Shown here one piece after another: positions 36,597-36,672 of a stretch of 36,672 nt of DNA. The stretch spans positions 1 through 36,672 of IMG/VR virus record IMGVR_UViG_3300037245_000820, one strand, 5' to 3'. Position numbers and translations under genes: made by a program. The notes under the pieces are model-generated. The model did not search any database. It worked only from the letters and a program-made list of their open reading frames with translations, and was not told the DNA's origin. Within the stretch, counting starts at the first letter, position 1. Each line of letters opens with the position of its first letter. The DNA is from a virus.

Positions 36597-36672
36597 ATTG
36601 GGGCGGTGAAGTAATTTCTTTTGCTTTAGGAGAACTCAGATGTCCAAGTTACGATTATGTAAATGATATGAC
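36546..36672. repeat. Right copy of the 127-bp terminal overlap
   Basis: Identical to bases 1-127. It contains the 3' end of the tail chaperone gene, its A7 slip site and the start of the -1 reading frame that continues at the left end of the window. Confidence 0.97.
36579..36604 (+). promoter_or_regulatory. Frameshift site (right-end copy)
   Basis: Same sequence as 34-59, with GCCCC and GGGGC flanking the A7 run. Listed because the complete gpG gene lies at this end. Confidence 0.7.

Noticed and set aside
1-36672. Temperate phage with an integration module
   Set aside because: No integrase, excisionase, CI-like repressor or clear att site was found on either strand.
1-36672. tRNA genes
   Set aside because: I saw no convincing cloverleaf or T-loop (GGTTCGAATCC-like) sequence. 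A covariance search would be needed to exclude a diverged one.

Overview
The window is a complete small tailed-phage genome with a siphovirus (HK97-like head, long non-contractile tail) gene order. The last 127 bases repeat the first 127 exactly, so the unique length is 36,545 bp and the map is circular or circularly permuted. Signs of a Bacteroidota host, most likely Flavobacteriia: strongly AT-rich sequence, few Shine-Dalgarno sites, promoters with the TTG-N19-TAnnTTTG pattern, and Bacteroidota-type phage families (DUF3127 SSB, DUF6291, DUF5675, DUF1367). I see no integrase, excisionase or CI-like repressor, so a strictly lytic life is the simpler reading.

Layout. Plus strand, 27.7 kb through the junction to 9.3 kb: the late block. 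In order it holds a leader hairpin, a small ORF, small and large terminase, portal, MuF-like head protein, prohead protease, major capsid protein, connector and head-closure proteins, gp10-like and tail-terminator proteins, tail tube, the gpG/gpGT chaperone pair joined by a -1 frameshift across the window junction, tape measure, tail tip, a second tail-tube-like protein, two receptor-binding or fibre proteins (one with an SGNH hydrolase domain), and a lysis cluster. Minus strand, 27.4 to 9.4 kb: the early block. It starts at a clear promoter at 27.47 kb and first encodes recombination functions (Rad52-type annealing protein, DUF1367, SSB, HNH nuclease), a CAP-domain lipoprotein and small ORFs. 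It passes a terminator at about 23.0 kb, then encodes replication functions (DUF6291, RecA-fold ATPase) in a tightly overlapping operon, then an HNH homing endonuclease.

From 19.4 to 12.3 kb the minus strand changes character. It becomes an array of about 20 very small genes separated by a family of related non-coding elements, mostly 110-116 bp. Their ends (AGTTGGTTGTGG and TCACTACCAACT on the coding strand) can pair into a helix. Short solo versions overlap stop codons. The small proteins themselves are mosaics that share identical 18-bp and 23-bp DNA seams. This resembles a gene-cassette or mobile regulatory array and is the most unusual part of the window. A DNA methyltransferase-like gene sits inside it.

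The left end of the early block (12.3 to 9.4 kb) holds small membrane or envelope proteins with a spanin-like look, a 346-bp non-coding region full of direct repeats (origin or operator candidate), a metallophosphoesterase, and a gene flanked by two copies of a 26-bp terminator-plus-palindrome repeat. No tRNA, rRNA, CRISPR or insertion sequence was seen. Sixteen genes shorter than 60 codons were read by hand; several overlap their neighbours by ATGA or TAATG.
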